A stretch of 45,777 nucleotides of DNA, taken from positions 1 through 45,777 of the IMG/VR virus record IMGVR_UViG_3300011432_000012, one strand, 5' to 3'. The position numbers and the translations under genes are program-made. The notes beneath the pieces are model-generated. The model did no database searches, was not told the DNA's origin, and was given only the letters and a program-made list of their open reading frames with translations. This DNA comes from a virus. The first letter of the stretch is position 1. Each line of letters begins with the position of its first letter. Below, piece by piece: positions 39,058 to 45,777 of the stretch.

Positions 39058-40797
39058 TCAGCGCCCCGCCAGGATCAAGGGCACGCGCCGCACGCCATCG
39101 TTGCGCGTGCGCTCGCCCAGCGTGTAGATCACACGGTCGACGATCTCGCCCGTCGTCGGCGACTGGATCAGCAGCTCGATGCGCTGCGGCCCGGCCGGGA
39201 TTCCGCGCAGCTGCTCGAGCGCCTCGCGGCTGTAGCGGTCGATCGTCACGCCCCGGCTCTCGCTCGCCAGCGCGATCGCGCCGACGCCGCCGATGACCGC
39301 CCCAGCCACCGGATTGACGAGGCCGATGATGCCGCCGATCGCCGACAGGATGCCGCCGCCACTGCCCCCTGAGACGACCGCCGCAATCGCACCCGACACC
39401 GCGTTGATGATCGAGACCGCGAGGAGCCCCGTCCCCTTCTGCGCCTTCTCCATGTCCTCGGTGAGCCGCTCGACGGCATCGGCGAACTGCTCGGTCGTCA
39501 TCGCCCCAGCGTCCAGGACGATCTGCAGCATCGCCATCCCCTGATTGAAGATCTGCTGGGGGCTGAGCGTCCGAGCCAACACGCTGCGCGTGAAGTCGAG
39601 CGCCTGCGCGTAGTGCTGCTGCTCGGCCGCCGCCTGCCCGGCGGTCCGCGCGGCGCTCGCCGCCGTGACCGCGCCCGGACCCGTGCCGAACGCCGCGAAC
39701 GGTCCTGTCGTCTGCGCTTGCGGCTGGCCGAATCCTTGGAAGACCGCCGTCCGGGACGCCGCGACGACGGCGCCGCCGGCGCTGAAGGCCGGGCCGAGCA
39801 GCTCGCCGGCCGCCTGCAGCAGCGCGACCACGTCCTGGAGCGGTTCGCCCAGTTGGCGCCGAACCGTCTCGCCACCCTGCGCGATCTTCGTCTGGAGCTC
39901 GTCCAGGATCGTGAGCAGCTGGCTCACGTCGGCTGAGTCGATCGCCTGCCGCAGCCGCTCGACCATTTCGCGCCCCGCCGCCTCGCCCGCTTCGCCGAGC
40001 TCTTCGAGCAGCTTCGTCTGCAGCCGCCGCACGAGCTCGAGCGCCTCGCCCGCGCGGGTCGTGAGGCGCTCCATCGTCGCACGATCGAAAGCGCCTATGC
40101 CAAGCTTCTGAACTTCCTCGCTCTCACGCATCTTTGTGCGGAACGCCGCGAGCGCATTCGCGTCTCGAGCGAGGCCCCCCTGCGCGATCATCAGTTCGAG
40201 TTTCAGGGCGCGCGTCGGGTCGGCGGCGTTGCGCAGTTCAAGGAGGCTTGCGCTGACCTGTTTCGCGCCGGCCGCCGCTGCGCGGGCATCCCGGGTGAAG
40301 AAGCGGAACGCGCCGGCCATGAGCGCGAGGCCGGCCGTGATGGCCAGCGTGACCGTACCCCCGACGCCGAACATGAACATCCCGGACGCCAAGCGCCCCG
40401 CCATCGCGTTCGCGCCAGCCAACTCGACGGCCAGCATGGTCGCCGCGCCACGCATTCCCTGCATCCCACGGCCCGCGCCGACGACCGCCGTGCCTACGCG
40501 CGCGAGCCCGACTGACCCCGCCGTCCCGAGCTGCGTCATCGCCGTCGTCGCCCGGGCGGCATCGCGCGTCATCGTTTGCAGGATCTGGGTCTGTGTCGCC
40601 CAGCCGGACTGGAAGGCGTTCGGGCCGCCGATCACCCTACCGGGGCCGAGGCCTGGAGCGACGGGCGTGCGCGCAAGCCGCTCCTGCTCCTCGCGCAGCT
40701 TGGCGAGCTGGGCGCGCGCATGATCCGGGATCTGCGCGCCCTCCTCTGACCACTTCAGCTTGAGGAGTAGCTCGTCGAGATCGACACTAGCGCCCAT
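39058..40797 (-). CDS. Tail tape-measure protein
   Basis: A 579-residue protein that sets tail length. It has the expected long helical, Ala/Gln-rich body, a hydrophobic middle (about 135-165, Phe-Gly-Val-Gly-Gly-Thr-Val), a second hydrophobic Gly-rich block (about 480-520), and lies just after the tail-chaperone frameshift pair. By the usual rule of about 0.15 nm per residue the tail would be near 90 nm (inference). ATG overlaps the chaperone stop by 11 bases. Confidence 0.85.
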   Translation of the reverse strand: MGASVDLDELLLKLKWSEEGAQIPDHARAQLAKLREEQERLARTPVAPGLGPGRVIGGPNAFQSGWATQTQILQTMTRDAARATTAMTQLGTAGSVGLARVGTAVVGAGRGMQGMRGAATMLAVELAGANAMAGRLASGMFMFGVGGTVTLAITAGLALMAGAFRFFTRDARAAAAGAKQVSASLLELRNAADPTRALKLELMIAQGGLARDANALAAFRTKMRESEEVQKLGIGAFDRATMERLTTRAGEALELVRRLQTKLLEELGEAGEAAGREMVERLRQAIDSADVSQLLTILDELQTKIAQGGETVRRQLGEPLQDVVALLQAAGELLGPAFSAGGAVVAASRTAVFQGFGQPQAQTTGPFAAFGTGPGAVTAASAARTAGQAAAEQQHYAQALDFTRSVLARTLSPQQIFNQGMAMLQIVLDAGAMTTEQFADAVERLTEDMEKAQKGTGLLAVSIINAVSGAIAAVVSGGSGGGILSAIGGIIGLVNPVAGAVIGGVGAIALASESRGVTIDRYSREALEQLRGIPAGPQRIELLIQSPTTGEIVDRVIYTLGERTRNDGVRRVPLILAGR

Positions 40798-41047
40798 CGG
40801 GCCCCACGATCAGCGGCGTACGGTAGTTGAACGCCTCGGTCTCGAGCGCGTGCTGTACTTGCATGCGTTCGCCCATGCCCTCGCTCGACAGCCCGGCCAG
40901 TGCGAAGCTCGGGCCCACGATCGCGGCGTAGATCTCGCGCGCGGTGAAGCGGGCCGTCCGCGCGACGCCGGCGAGGAACTTCGCCCACCCGTCCTCATGC
41001 GGGTGCAAGCGCCCGTAGGCGTGCTCGTACTCGAACACGAGGTCCAT
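40787..41047 (-). CDS. Downstream T-like chaperone ORF
   Basis: An ATG at 41047 in TGATG overlap with the upstream stop would give an 86-residue protein by reinitiation; it has Tyr-Glu-His-Ala-Tyr-Gly-Arg. It is the C-terminal part of the frameshift fusion, so separate translation is not required. Confidence 0.55.
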   Translation of the reverse strand: MDLVFEYEHAYGRLHPHEDGWAKFLAGVARTARFTAREIYAAIVGPSFALAGLSSEGMGERMQVQHALETEAFNYRTPLIVGPDGR

Positions 41048-41439
41048 CAGGTTGGGCTGGCCACCAGCGTCGGGGTCCTGCCGTCCGCCGGCGGCTGCTG
41101 CTGCGCGAGCAGCGCTACCATCCAGCCAGGCAGCGACCGGCGGTGGGAGAAAAAACTCATCAGCACGTAATCGTGGAACTCGCCGAACTCGAGATCCTGC
41201 AGCACGGACAGATCCTCGACGTCCATCTTCTCACGCAGATCCTTGATGATGAGCGCCATGGACTCGGAGTAGGGCGCGCCTTTCTGGTGCTGCTCGAGCA
41301 GCTCCATCCAGCGGATCGCGTCGTCGAAGAGCAGGACCTTGTGGGCGACGAACTTCTTGCCCGTCGGCAGATCGACGCGAATCCCGAGGAACGATTCCAC
41401 GGCGGCCGCGATGGAGGACTTCTTGGCAGAAGCGGGCAT
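40787..41439 (-). CDS. Tail-assembly chaperone fusion (gpGT-like, -1 frameshift product)
   Basis: Slippage at 41149-41155 would join the first 97 residues of the upstream ORF to 120 residues of the -1 frame (through 40787), giving a 217-residue protein. The -1 frame is open all the way from the slip site. This is the classical G/GT arrangement of tail chaperones before the tape-measure gene, as in lambda. The stretch after the slip contains Ala/Pro-rich and acidic sequence and then Tyr-Glu-His-Ala-Tyr-Gly-Arg. Confidence 0.8.
41047..41439 (-). CDS. Tail-assembly chaperone (gpG-like)
   Basis: A 130-residue helical acidic protein with Leu-Phe-Asp-Asp-Ala-Ile-Arg-Trp and a Glu/Leu-rich middle, in the position of the main tail chaperone between tail tube and tape measure. 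Its coding sequence contains the slippery site TTTTTTC. Confidence 0.75.
   Translation of the reverse strand: MPASAKKSSIAAAVESFLGIRVDLPTGKKFVAHKVLLFDDAIRWMELLEQHQKGAPYSESMALIIKDLREKMDVEDLSVLQDLEFGEFHDYVLMSFFSHRRSLPGWMVALLAQQQPPADGRTPTLVASPT
41149..41155 (-). promoter_or_regulatory. -1 ribosomal frameshift site (U UUU UUC)
   Basis: The heptamer TTTTTTC is read in frame as AGT-TTT-TTC; slipping one base back keeps codon-anticodon pairing. The -1 frame is then open to the downstream ORF. Confidence 0.8.
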
Positions 41440-41519
41440 GCGACATCCTTTGCGTGAGTCGGCGTGGCAGGTGGGCTCACCACTGAGGGGCGGGCCCGGA
41501 GGTACAGCGCGGATGTGAT

Positions 41520-41538
41520 CCCGCCCGACTGGGGCGGG
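41520..41538 (-). terminator. Hairpin after tail-tube gene
   Basis: CCCGCCC and GGGCGGG with a 5-base loop directly after the tail-tube stop; no T-run follows. A weak terminator or mRNA-stabilising hairpin for a highly expressed structural gene. Confidence 0.4.
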
Positions 41539-41544
41539 GGAGGG

Positions 41545-42483
41545 TCAGTCGCTGGTGATCGTCGGCGTGGTGCCGGCGACGTCGTAGGTCAGCACGTGAT
41601 CGACGAAGCCCTGACTGCTCGCCGGCTCCGGCGCGTTCACGTAGCACTCAGGCAGCGACAGCTTCCACCGGTTGAACGCCACGCTCCCGAGTGTCGTATT
41701 GATCGCCCGGGCCACCCGCGCCTTGTGGTCGGCGTAGGGATCGTAGGTCGCGATCGGCGGCTTGCGCGCGGTGAGCTGGAAGGTCGGCTGACACTCCGAC
41801 CAGTCGAACTCTCCGAGCCCGTCGGTCTGGTTCGCATCCTCGGACAGTTGGGCATCCGCCCCCTGGTTGAACTCGCAGGTCGCGATCGCCGGCGACCACG
41901 CGCCCACCGCGAGCGTGAGGCCCACCGCCGACAGGGCATCTGTCGTGTCGTAGGCGAAGCCGCCCGGCAGCGCCGTGGTCACCGGCTCGGCGCCGAGGCG
42001 GCCGCGCACCAGCGAGCGCCAGGCACTGATCCGGCCCGAGCTTTGCTGGATCCGGAGCGACCCGCGGCACCCGACGGCTTTGATGAGCAGGTCGCCCGTC
42101 CAGAAGTAGATCGAGGCCGACTCGTGATCGGCCGCGCCGAGCGTGTAATCGAACTTGGCGGTGCCGTCGGTCTGGGTCCACCCGTTGCACCGCAGGATGG
42201 GATCGAACTCGGTGATCACGTCGCTGCCGGCGCCGCGCGGTTCCCACGCGATCTCGGCCTCGACGAACCGGCCGCGCGGCAGGCCCGGCTTCACGGGGAA
42301 GGGCAGGCTGCCCGCGACCTCGTTGCGCTTGTTGGGCCAGTTGTCGCGGATCCGCACGACGGTCCAGAGATCGCCCACCACGCGCAGGGCGTCAGTGCCG
42401 ACGACCGGCACCGAGTCGACGCCGTAGCCGCCGACCTCGATCTTGGCGGCAACGCCTTTCGCAAGGAACGATTTCCAGGCCAT
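41545..42483 (-). CDS. Major tail (tube) protein
   Basis: A 312-residue beta-rich protein with Gly-Gly-Tyr-Gly-Val-Asp-Ser-Val near the N-terminus, Asp-Thr-Thr-Asp-Ala-Leu-Ser-Ala-Val-Gly in the middle and a Val-Leu-Thr-Tyr-Asp-Val strand near the end, as in long-type siphophage tube proteins. It lies between tail completion/neck genes and tail chaperones. A GC-rich hairpin follows its stop. Confidence 0.7.
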   Translation of the reverse strand: MAWKSFLAKGVAAKIEVGGYGVDSVPVVGTDALRVVGDLWTVVRIRDNWPNKRNEVAGSLPFPVKPGLPRGRFVEAEIAWEPRGAGSDVITEFDPILRCNGWTQTDGTAKFDYTLGAADHESASIYFWTGDLLIKAVGCRGSLRIQQSSGRISAWRSLVRGRLGAEPVTTALPGGFAYDTTDALSAVGLTLAVGAWSPAIATCEFNQGADAQLSEDANQTDGLGEFDWSECQPTFQLTARKPPIATYDPYADHKARVARAINTTLGSVAFNRWKLSLPECYVNAPEPASSQGFVDHVLTYDVAGTTPTITSD

Positions 42484-42487
42484 GGCC

Positions 42488-42682
42488 TCAGCGCTCCGGT
42501 TTCGTCATGCGGTGCTCATCTGGTTCGGGGATCCCGCCAGCCTGCAGACAGGCACCGTTTTCATCGAACGACCCGCCGACCGTGGGCTCGACCGTGATGT
42601 CCCGCCGGCGCTCGCCCTCTTCCGGCTCCTCGGGAGCCGATGGGGCCGCCAGTGCGGAGCGTGCCATCCTGCGCGTCGTCAC
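42488..42682 (-). CDS. Small disordered protein (64 aa)
   Basis: GTG at 42682 overlaps the upstream stop (GTGA). Acidic/Pro-rich and probably unstructured. Unrecognised. Confidence 0.5.
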   Translation of the reverse strand: MTTRRMARSALAAPSAPEEPEEGERRRDITVEPTVGGSFDENGACLQAGGIPEPDEHRMTKPER

Positions 42683-43272
42683 GGGATCTGGTCCGTGTCC
42701 CAGATCGGCGAGACCACGTGCACCCACTGCTCGTAATAGTCGAGACCGTCGGCGGGCCCTGACCCGTCAATGTCGGCGATCACGCTCTGCGGTTCGTGGC
42801 CCCCGCCTTCGATCCCTGAGCCCGCCGTGCCGAAGCGATCGACGAGCTTCATGATCACTTCGGGTGCGAGCTCGGCCTGCGCGAGGATGATGTCGGCGTC
42901 CGGTCCGCGGCACAGATACTCGTAATGGGCGAGCAGCACATTCTCGCGTTCCTGTTGCGACTTGGCCTGTGTGCGTGCCGAGCTGGTCCAGCAGCCGAGC
43001 CCCGGCAGGGGGCTCTCGTTCGGGCCGAAGACGCGCGCGGGTTTTCGCACGTAGACGTTGATGCTGGTGTCGATGGCCAGCCCGGCGAGGCCCTTCTCGG
43101 CGATCACGGCAACGAACTCGTCCGTGAAGTGGGCCGCGGCGAGCGCGCCCAGCTTCTCGGAGACGTCGTAGAACACGGCGCCCTCAGGCGGCGCGGATGA
43201 CGGCGCCGCTCGCGCGGACGGCGCGAGCGTGAGGCAGGGCAGACTGATCAGCAGCAGCGAGCGAAGTCTCAT
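42679..43272 (-). CDS. Neck-region protein with signal-like N-terminus (197 aa)
   Basis: The first 22 residues (Met-Arg-Leu-Arg-Ser-Leu-Leu-Leu-Ile-Ser-Leu-Pro-Cys) look like a cleavable signal peptide ending Ala-Arg-Ala-Ala, which is odd in a head/tail connector region. The mature part is mixed alpha/beta with a Tyr-Glu-Tyr-Leu-Cys and a Gly-rich loop. An internal GTG at about codon 33 could be the real start, giving a soluble tail-terminator-size protein. The role is uncertain. Confidence 0.6.
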   Translation of the reverse strand: MRLRSLLLISLPCLTLAPSARAAPSSAPPEGAVFYDVSEKLGALAAAHFTDEFVAVIAEKGLAGLAIDTSINVYVRKPARVFGPNESPLPGLGCWTSSARTQAKSQQERENVLLAHYEYLCRGPDADIILAQAELAPEVIMKLVDRFGTAGSGIEGGGHEPQSVIADIDGSGPADGLDYYEQWVHVVSPIWDTDQIP

Positions 43273-43308
43273 ACAGCCCCCCGGGTGTCAGCGGCAGGAT
43301 TGCCGCGC

Positions 43309-43860
43309 CTACAGGCCCAGCCGCGCGCGCATCGTGATCTCGATCGCGCCGACGGGCACGCCTTGCAGATAGAGCCGCACCGGCTGAAACATCAGCTCGC
43401 GCTGCTGGAACGGATCGCGAAACGCGAGCGGCGGACGGCGCGGCAACCGGCTCCGGGGCCGGGTCGACTGGTGGTAGATCCCGTAGAAGACCGAGCTGCC
43501 CCAGATCAAGCCGGACCCCGACACCTGGCGCACGTGCTGCGGATGGCCGCGGCGGAAGCTCGAGCGCAGGTTGCCCGTCCACCCGAGGATCGGCGACCGC
43601 GGCCCCGCGCCGCCGCTCGGCGCCTGGCGGTAATAGCCCCACCGTCTGGTCCGTGCCTTCACCGTCGATGCCGCGAGCGGCGGCCACACGTTCCCGCTGT
43701 GCGTGCCCTCGGTCTCGAACGTCTTCTCGACATGGAGCTCGAGCAGGTTGGCAACGGTCTCGAGCGCCGGCTGCGGATGCGCGGCGCGTTCCTTGAGGCC
43801 GCCGATCTGCGCGGTAATCTCCTCGATGCCCGCCAGCTGGGCGCCTAGCCGGACTGCCAT
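43309..43860 (-). CDS. Tail completion protein (Mu gpG / phage virion morphogenesis type)
   Basis: A 183-residue protein with Trp-Pro-Pro-Leu-Ala-Ala-Ser-Thr and Ile-Tyr-His-Gln followed by a basic Pro-Arg-Arg-Pro-Pro-Leu-Ala-Phe stretch, typical of the phage virion morphogenesis (tail completion) family. Position between connector and tail tube supports it. Confidence 0.75.
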   Translation of the reverse strand: MAVRLGAQLAGIEEITAQIGGLKERAAHPQPALETVANLLELHVEKTFETEGTHSGNVWPPLAASTVKARTRRWGYYRQAPSGGAGPRSPILGWTGNLRSSFRRGHPQHVRQVSGSGLIWGSSVFYGIYHQSTRPRSRLPRRPPLAFRDPFQQRELMFQPVRLYLQGVPVGAIEITMRARLGL

Positions 43861-43863
43861 TGC

Positions 43864-44325
43864 TCACGAGACCTCGTCTCCGACGTACTCGCTGTGATCC
43901 TCGCCGAACCGGTCGCGGCGATAGTCGACGTTGTCCACGAGCTCGAACGGCACGATCGACGTGTCGACCATCACCCCACCGATGCTCACCAGCAGACTGC
44001 CTTGCGCCTCGAGCTGCAGCGCCAGCTTCAGGTAGATCTCAGCCGACCCATGCTTCGGCGACTGTCCAGGCGGGGCGCCGGCAGAGCCCTGCCGCGCGAA
44101 CGCTGCAGCGATGCTGCGAGCCACTGACGCCGCCGCGAAGTGCAGCGGCTTCCGGGTCGCCTCACTCGGTACGCTGGTCAGCGTCAAACCTTCCAGCACC
44201 AGCGCGCCGTGAATCTCTTCGTCGTCCACCAGCGGCGAGGCGTCGTTCTTGGTCGCGCCGACCTTGTAGCGCACCCAGTGGAGCGCCTCGGTCGGGACTT
44301 TCTCGGGCTCGTAGCTGAACGCCAC
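43864..44325 (-). CDS. Putative head-tail connector (153 aa)
   Basis: The second gene after capsid, in the place of the connector or gp6-like protein. Its mixed composition includes Pro-Leu-His-Phe-Ala-Ala and Ala-Leu-Gln-Leu-Glu-Ala. GTG start at 44325. No certain motif. Confidence 0.6.
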   Translation of the reverse strand: MAFSYEPEKVPTEALHWVRYKVGATKNDASPLVDDEEIHGALVLEGLTLTSVPSEATRKPLHFAAASVARSIAAAFARQGSAGAPPGQSPKHGSAEIYLKLALQLEAQGSLLVSIGGVMVDTSIVPFELVDNVDYRRDRFGEDHSEYVGDEVS

Positions 44326-44336
44326 CGCGCGCTACG

Positions 44337-44585
44337 CTACTTCCGCTTCTTCGCGGACTTTTTCTTCTTCGCGGCCGGCCGACGGGCCGGCTTGGGCGCT
44401 TTGGCGGCGGCCTTCGCGGCGTGCGCGTCCGCGATGTCGGCGGCCTCGTCCTCGAGCGCGACGAGCTGCTCCTGGGTCGCGTCCTTGGGCGCCGTGACCT
44501 CGCCGATCTTTTCGCTGGCGTGGTAAACGGTGATGGTCTTCCCGTCGGGGGACGACGTGCGGTAGTCGGGGGGCAGTGGACGCAT
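44337..44585 (-). CDS. Small protein with Lys/Ala-rich tail (82 aa)
   Basis: The N-terminal half has Asp-Gly-Lys-Thr-Ile-Thr-Val-Tyr-His; the second half is a Lys/Ala/Pro-rich tail ending Lys-Lys-Lys-Ser-Ala-Lys-Lys-Arg, as in histone-like or head-linked small proteins. It follows the capsid gene and its terminator-like hairpin. Confidence 0.6.
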   Translation of the reverse strand: MRPLPPDYRTSSPDGKTITVYHASEKIGEVTAPKDATQEQLVALEDEAADIADAHAAKAAAKAPKPARRPAAKKKKSAKKRK

Positions 44586-44608
44586 GGGCGGTGATCCTCA
44601 CGGCAGCG

Positions 44609-44670
44609 AAAAAGGTGATCCCGAGCATGGGATGGGCGCCGCGTCCGGCCACCCACCCCCTCTCGGGAAT
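44609..44670 (-). terminator. Terminator after major capsid gene
   Basis: On the minus strand TCCCGAG and CTCGGGA close a long stem with inner GGGTGGGTGG / CCCATCCCA pairing, then CACC and TTTTT, just after the capsid stop and just before the next gene. Confidence 0.6.
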
Positions 44671-44674
44671 GTGA

Positions 44675-45777
44675 TTAGACGGCGTTGACCTTCACCACCA
44701 GCCGGTGGTCGGTCGCCTGCACGTCCCCGTACTCGCGGACCTTGAAGCGCGCGACGATGTCCCGCTCGAAGTCTTCGTCGTTCCCCGCCGGTTGCCGGAA
44801 GGTCTGGAGCGGCCAGATCTCCTTATAGATGAACTGGCGCTTGAAGTCCCCGATGAGCCAGTCGGACGCATCGTCCCACTGGTCGGCGCCCTGCGCCGCA
44901 TCGAGGAACGGGCTCGAGACCGCGCGAAGGCCGGGCACGAGCTGCCGCGCGACGCCGGCGGTGATGACCGTCGCCGTGGTCGTGTTCGTGCGATCCTCGA
45001 CGGCGTTGACGATGCGAGCTGCCGTGCCGGCCAACTCCTGGGCCGTGAGGATGTGCGTCGGCATCCAGATGATCGGGTCAGCACCGCCCTCATCTCCCGG
45101 CTCGCGGTCGTCGCGCTGGTTCAGCGCGTAGAACGCCAGCACTTCCTGAATGTCGGTCCAGTCGATGAGTGGCGTCGCGGTCGAGAGCAGCGAGTTATTG
45201 CCCGCGCTGTAGAGCTGCGTGGCCACGCCCTGCGGCCGGTAGATGCGCTCGGTCGAGGCGACGTCGGCGACGGCGCGAATGATCCGCTTCTCGCGGTTCG
45301 CGCGGAGCATATTGCCCAGGCCCTGCGCCCGCAGCAGCATCTGCCCCGTCTGGTCGAAGAAGACCGCCTCCTCGGAGACCGAGAGCAGGCGGCCGCGCTT
45401 GGTTTCCGTCGTGGTGACGAACTTCTCGCGGAAGGTCGAATCCTGGTAGGGCTCGCCTTCCTCGACGACCTTCGGGCCTTGCAGGCTCGTAAACCCGACC
45501 ATGCGCTCGCCGCGCAGCTTGGACGGGACAACCGTGACGAGCTCGTCGCCGATCGCGCCGGGCATCTCGTAGCCCTCGATCACCTTGGCCGAGATCAACT
45601 GACCGACGGCCGAGGGAAACGCGCTCGAGGTCACGGCCTCGCGGAGCGGCATCTCGACGTAGCCCATGTGATCCATGGCAAAGGCGAGCGTCGATTCTGC
45701 GGGGCCGACCAGCGCTTCCCACAGCGAGCGGAGGGAGAAGTCTTCGGGCCGTGCGCGCTTGCGCTGGCCATTGGGCA
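44675..45777 (-). CDS. Major capsid protein, C-terminal part
   Basis: Together with 1-217 this forms a 398-residue HK97-type capsid protein. Motifs such as Ser-Val-Ser-Glu-Glu-Ala-Val-Phe-Phe, a Leu-Gly-Asn-Met-Leu-Arg-Ala-Asn-Arg-Glu helix, Trp-Met-Pro-Thr-His-Ile-Leu-Thr and a C-terminal Val-Arg-Glu-Tyr-Gly-Asp strand fit that fold. The N-terminal part before 45655 is a copy of the left end. Confidence 0.85.
   Translation of the reverse strand, partial: PNGQRKRARPEDFSLRSLWEALVGPAESTLAFAMDHMGYVEMPLREAVTSSAFPSAVGQLISAKVIEGYEMPGAIGDELVTVVPSKLRGERMVGFTSLQGPKVVEEGEPYQDSTFREKFVTTTETKRGRLLSVSEEAVFFDQTGQMLLRAQGLGNMLRANREKRIIRAVADVASTERIYRPQGVATQLYSAGNNSLLSTATPLIDWTDIQEVLAFYALNQRDDREPGDEGGADPIIWMPTHILTAQELAGTAARIVNAVEDRTNTTTATVITAGVARQLVPGLRAVSSPFLDAAQGADQWDDASDWLIGDFKRQFIYKEIWPLQTFRQPAGNDEDFERDIVARFKVREYGDVQATDHRLVVKVNAV
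45655..45777. repeat. Right copy of 123-bp terminal direct repeat
   Basis: Identical to 1-123 base for base; shows that the contig closes on itself. Confidence 0.95.

Overview
This window is a complete or nearly complete genome of a temperate, long-tailed, non-contractile (siphovirus-type) phage. The last 123 bases (45655-45777) repeat the first 123 exactly, so the molecule closes to a circle of about 45,654 bp, and the major capsid gene runs across the junction. GC content is high (about two thirds by eye). A plus-strand lipoprotein gene carries the sequence C-A-D-S-T-G-P just after its lipobox. From memory this style is common in Gemmatimonadota lipoproteins, so a Gemmatimonadota host is the best guess, but only an inference.

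Almost everything is transcribed leftwards (minus strand) from a divergent immunity region near 27.4 kb. To the right of that point lie a plus-strand HTH repressor and two small membrane proteins. To the left come a ribbon-helix-helix-like regulator and many small early genes (24-27 kb), a putative annealing protein, ParB, a two-HTH protein carrying a (CGGT)9 tract, a DUF1376-like replication gene with an internal AT-rich patch, nucleases, and a tyrosine integrase. The integrase is followed by an attP site made of a tRNA 3' end flanked by paired arm-type repeats (16.4-16.6 kb). Packaging and head genes follow: small and large terminase, portal, F-like head morphogenesis protein, protease/scaffold, decoration protein and capsid. 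The map then wraps to the right end for connectors, tail tube, tail chaperones with a -1 frameshift site, tape measure, tail tip and a lectin-like tail protein. It ends with lysis genes (VanZ-like membrane protein, HNH nuclease, coiled-coil membrane protein, holin, M15 endolysin, a 39-residue membrane protein, a proline-rich lipoprotein, and a spanin).

The most unusual region is 3.2-10.7 kb. There, between portal and head-morphogenesis genes, sits a block encoding a 994-residue Ser/Ala/Val-rich repetitive fibre, a DUF115-methyltransferase fusion, a lectin-like protein, and a GT8-like glycosyltransferase. I read it as a fibre-plus-glycan cassette inserted in the head module. A second striking signal is a structured leader present twice (1896-1958 and 31943-32010). 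Each copy starts 20 nt after a -10-like hexamer and runs into the Shine-Dalgarno of the next minus-strand gene. One copy leads to a gene whose best-placed start codon is ACG.

Minus-strand genes are packed with ATGA, GTGA or TGATG overlaps, which I used to choose most starts. No tRNA gene, rRNA, CRISPR array, insertion sequence, DNA polymerase or helicase was seen.
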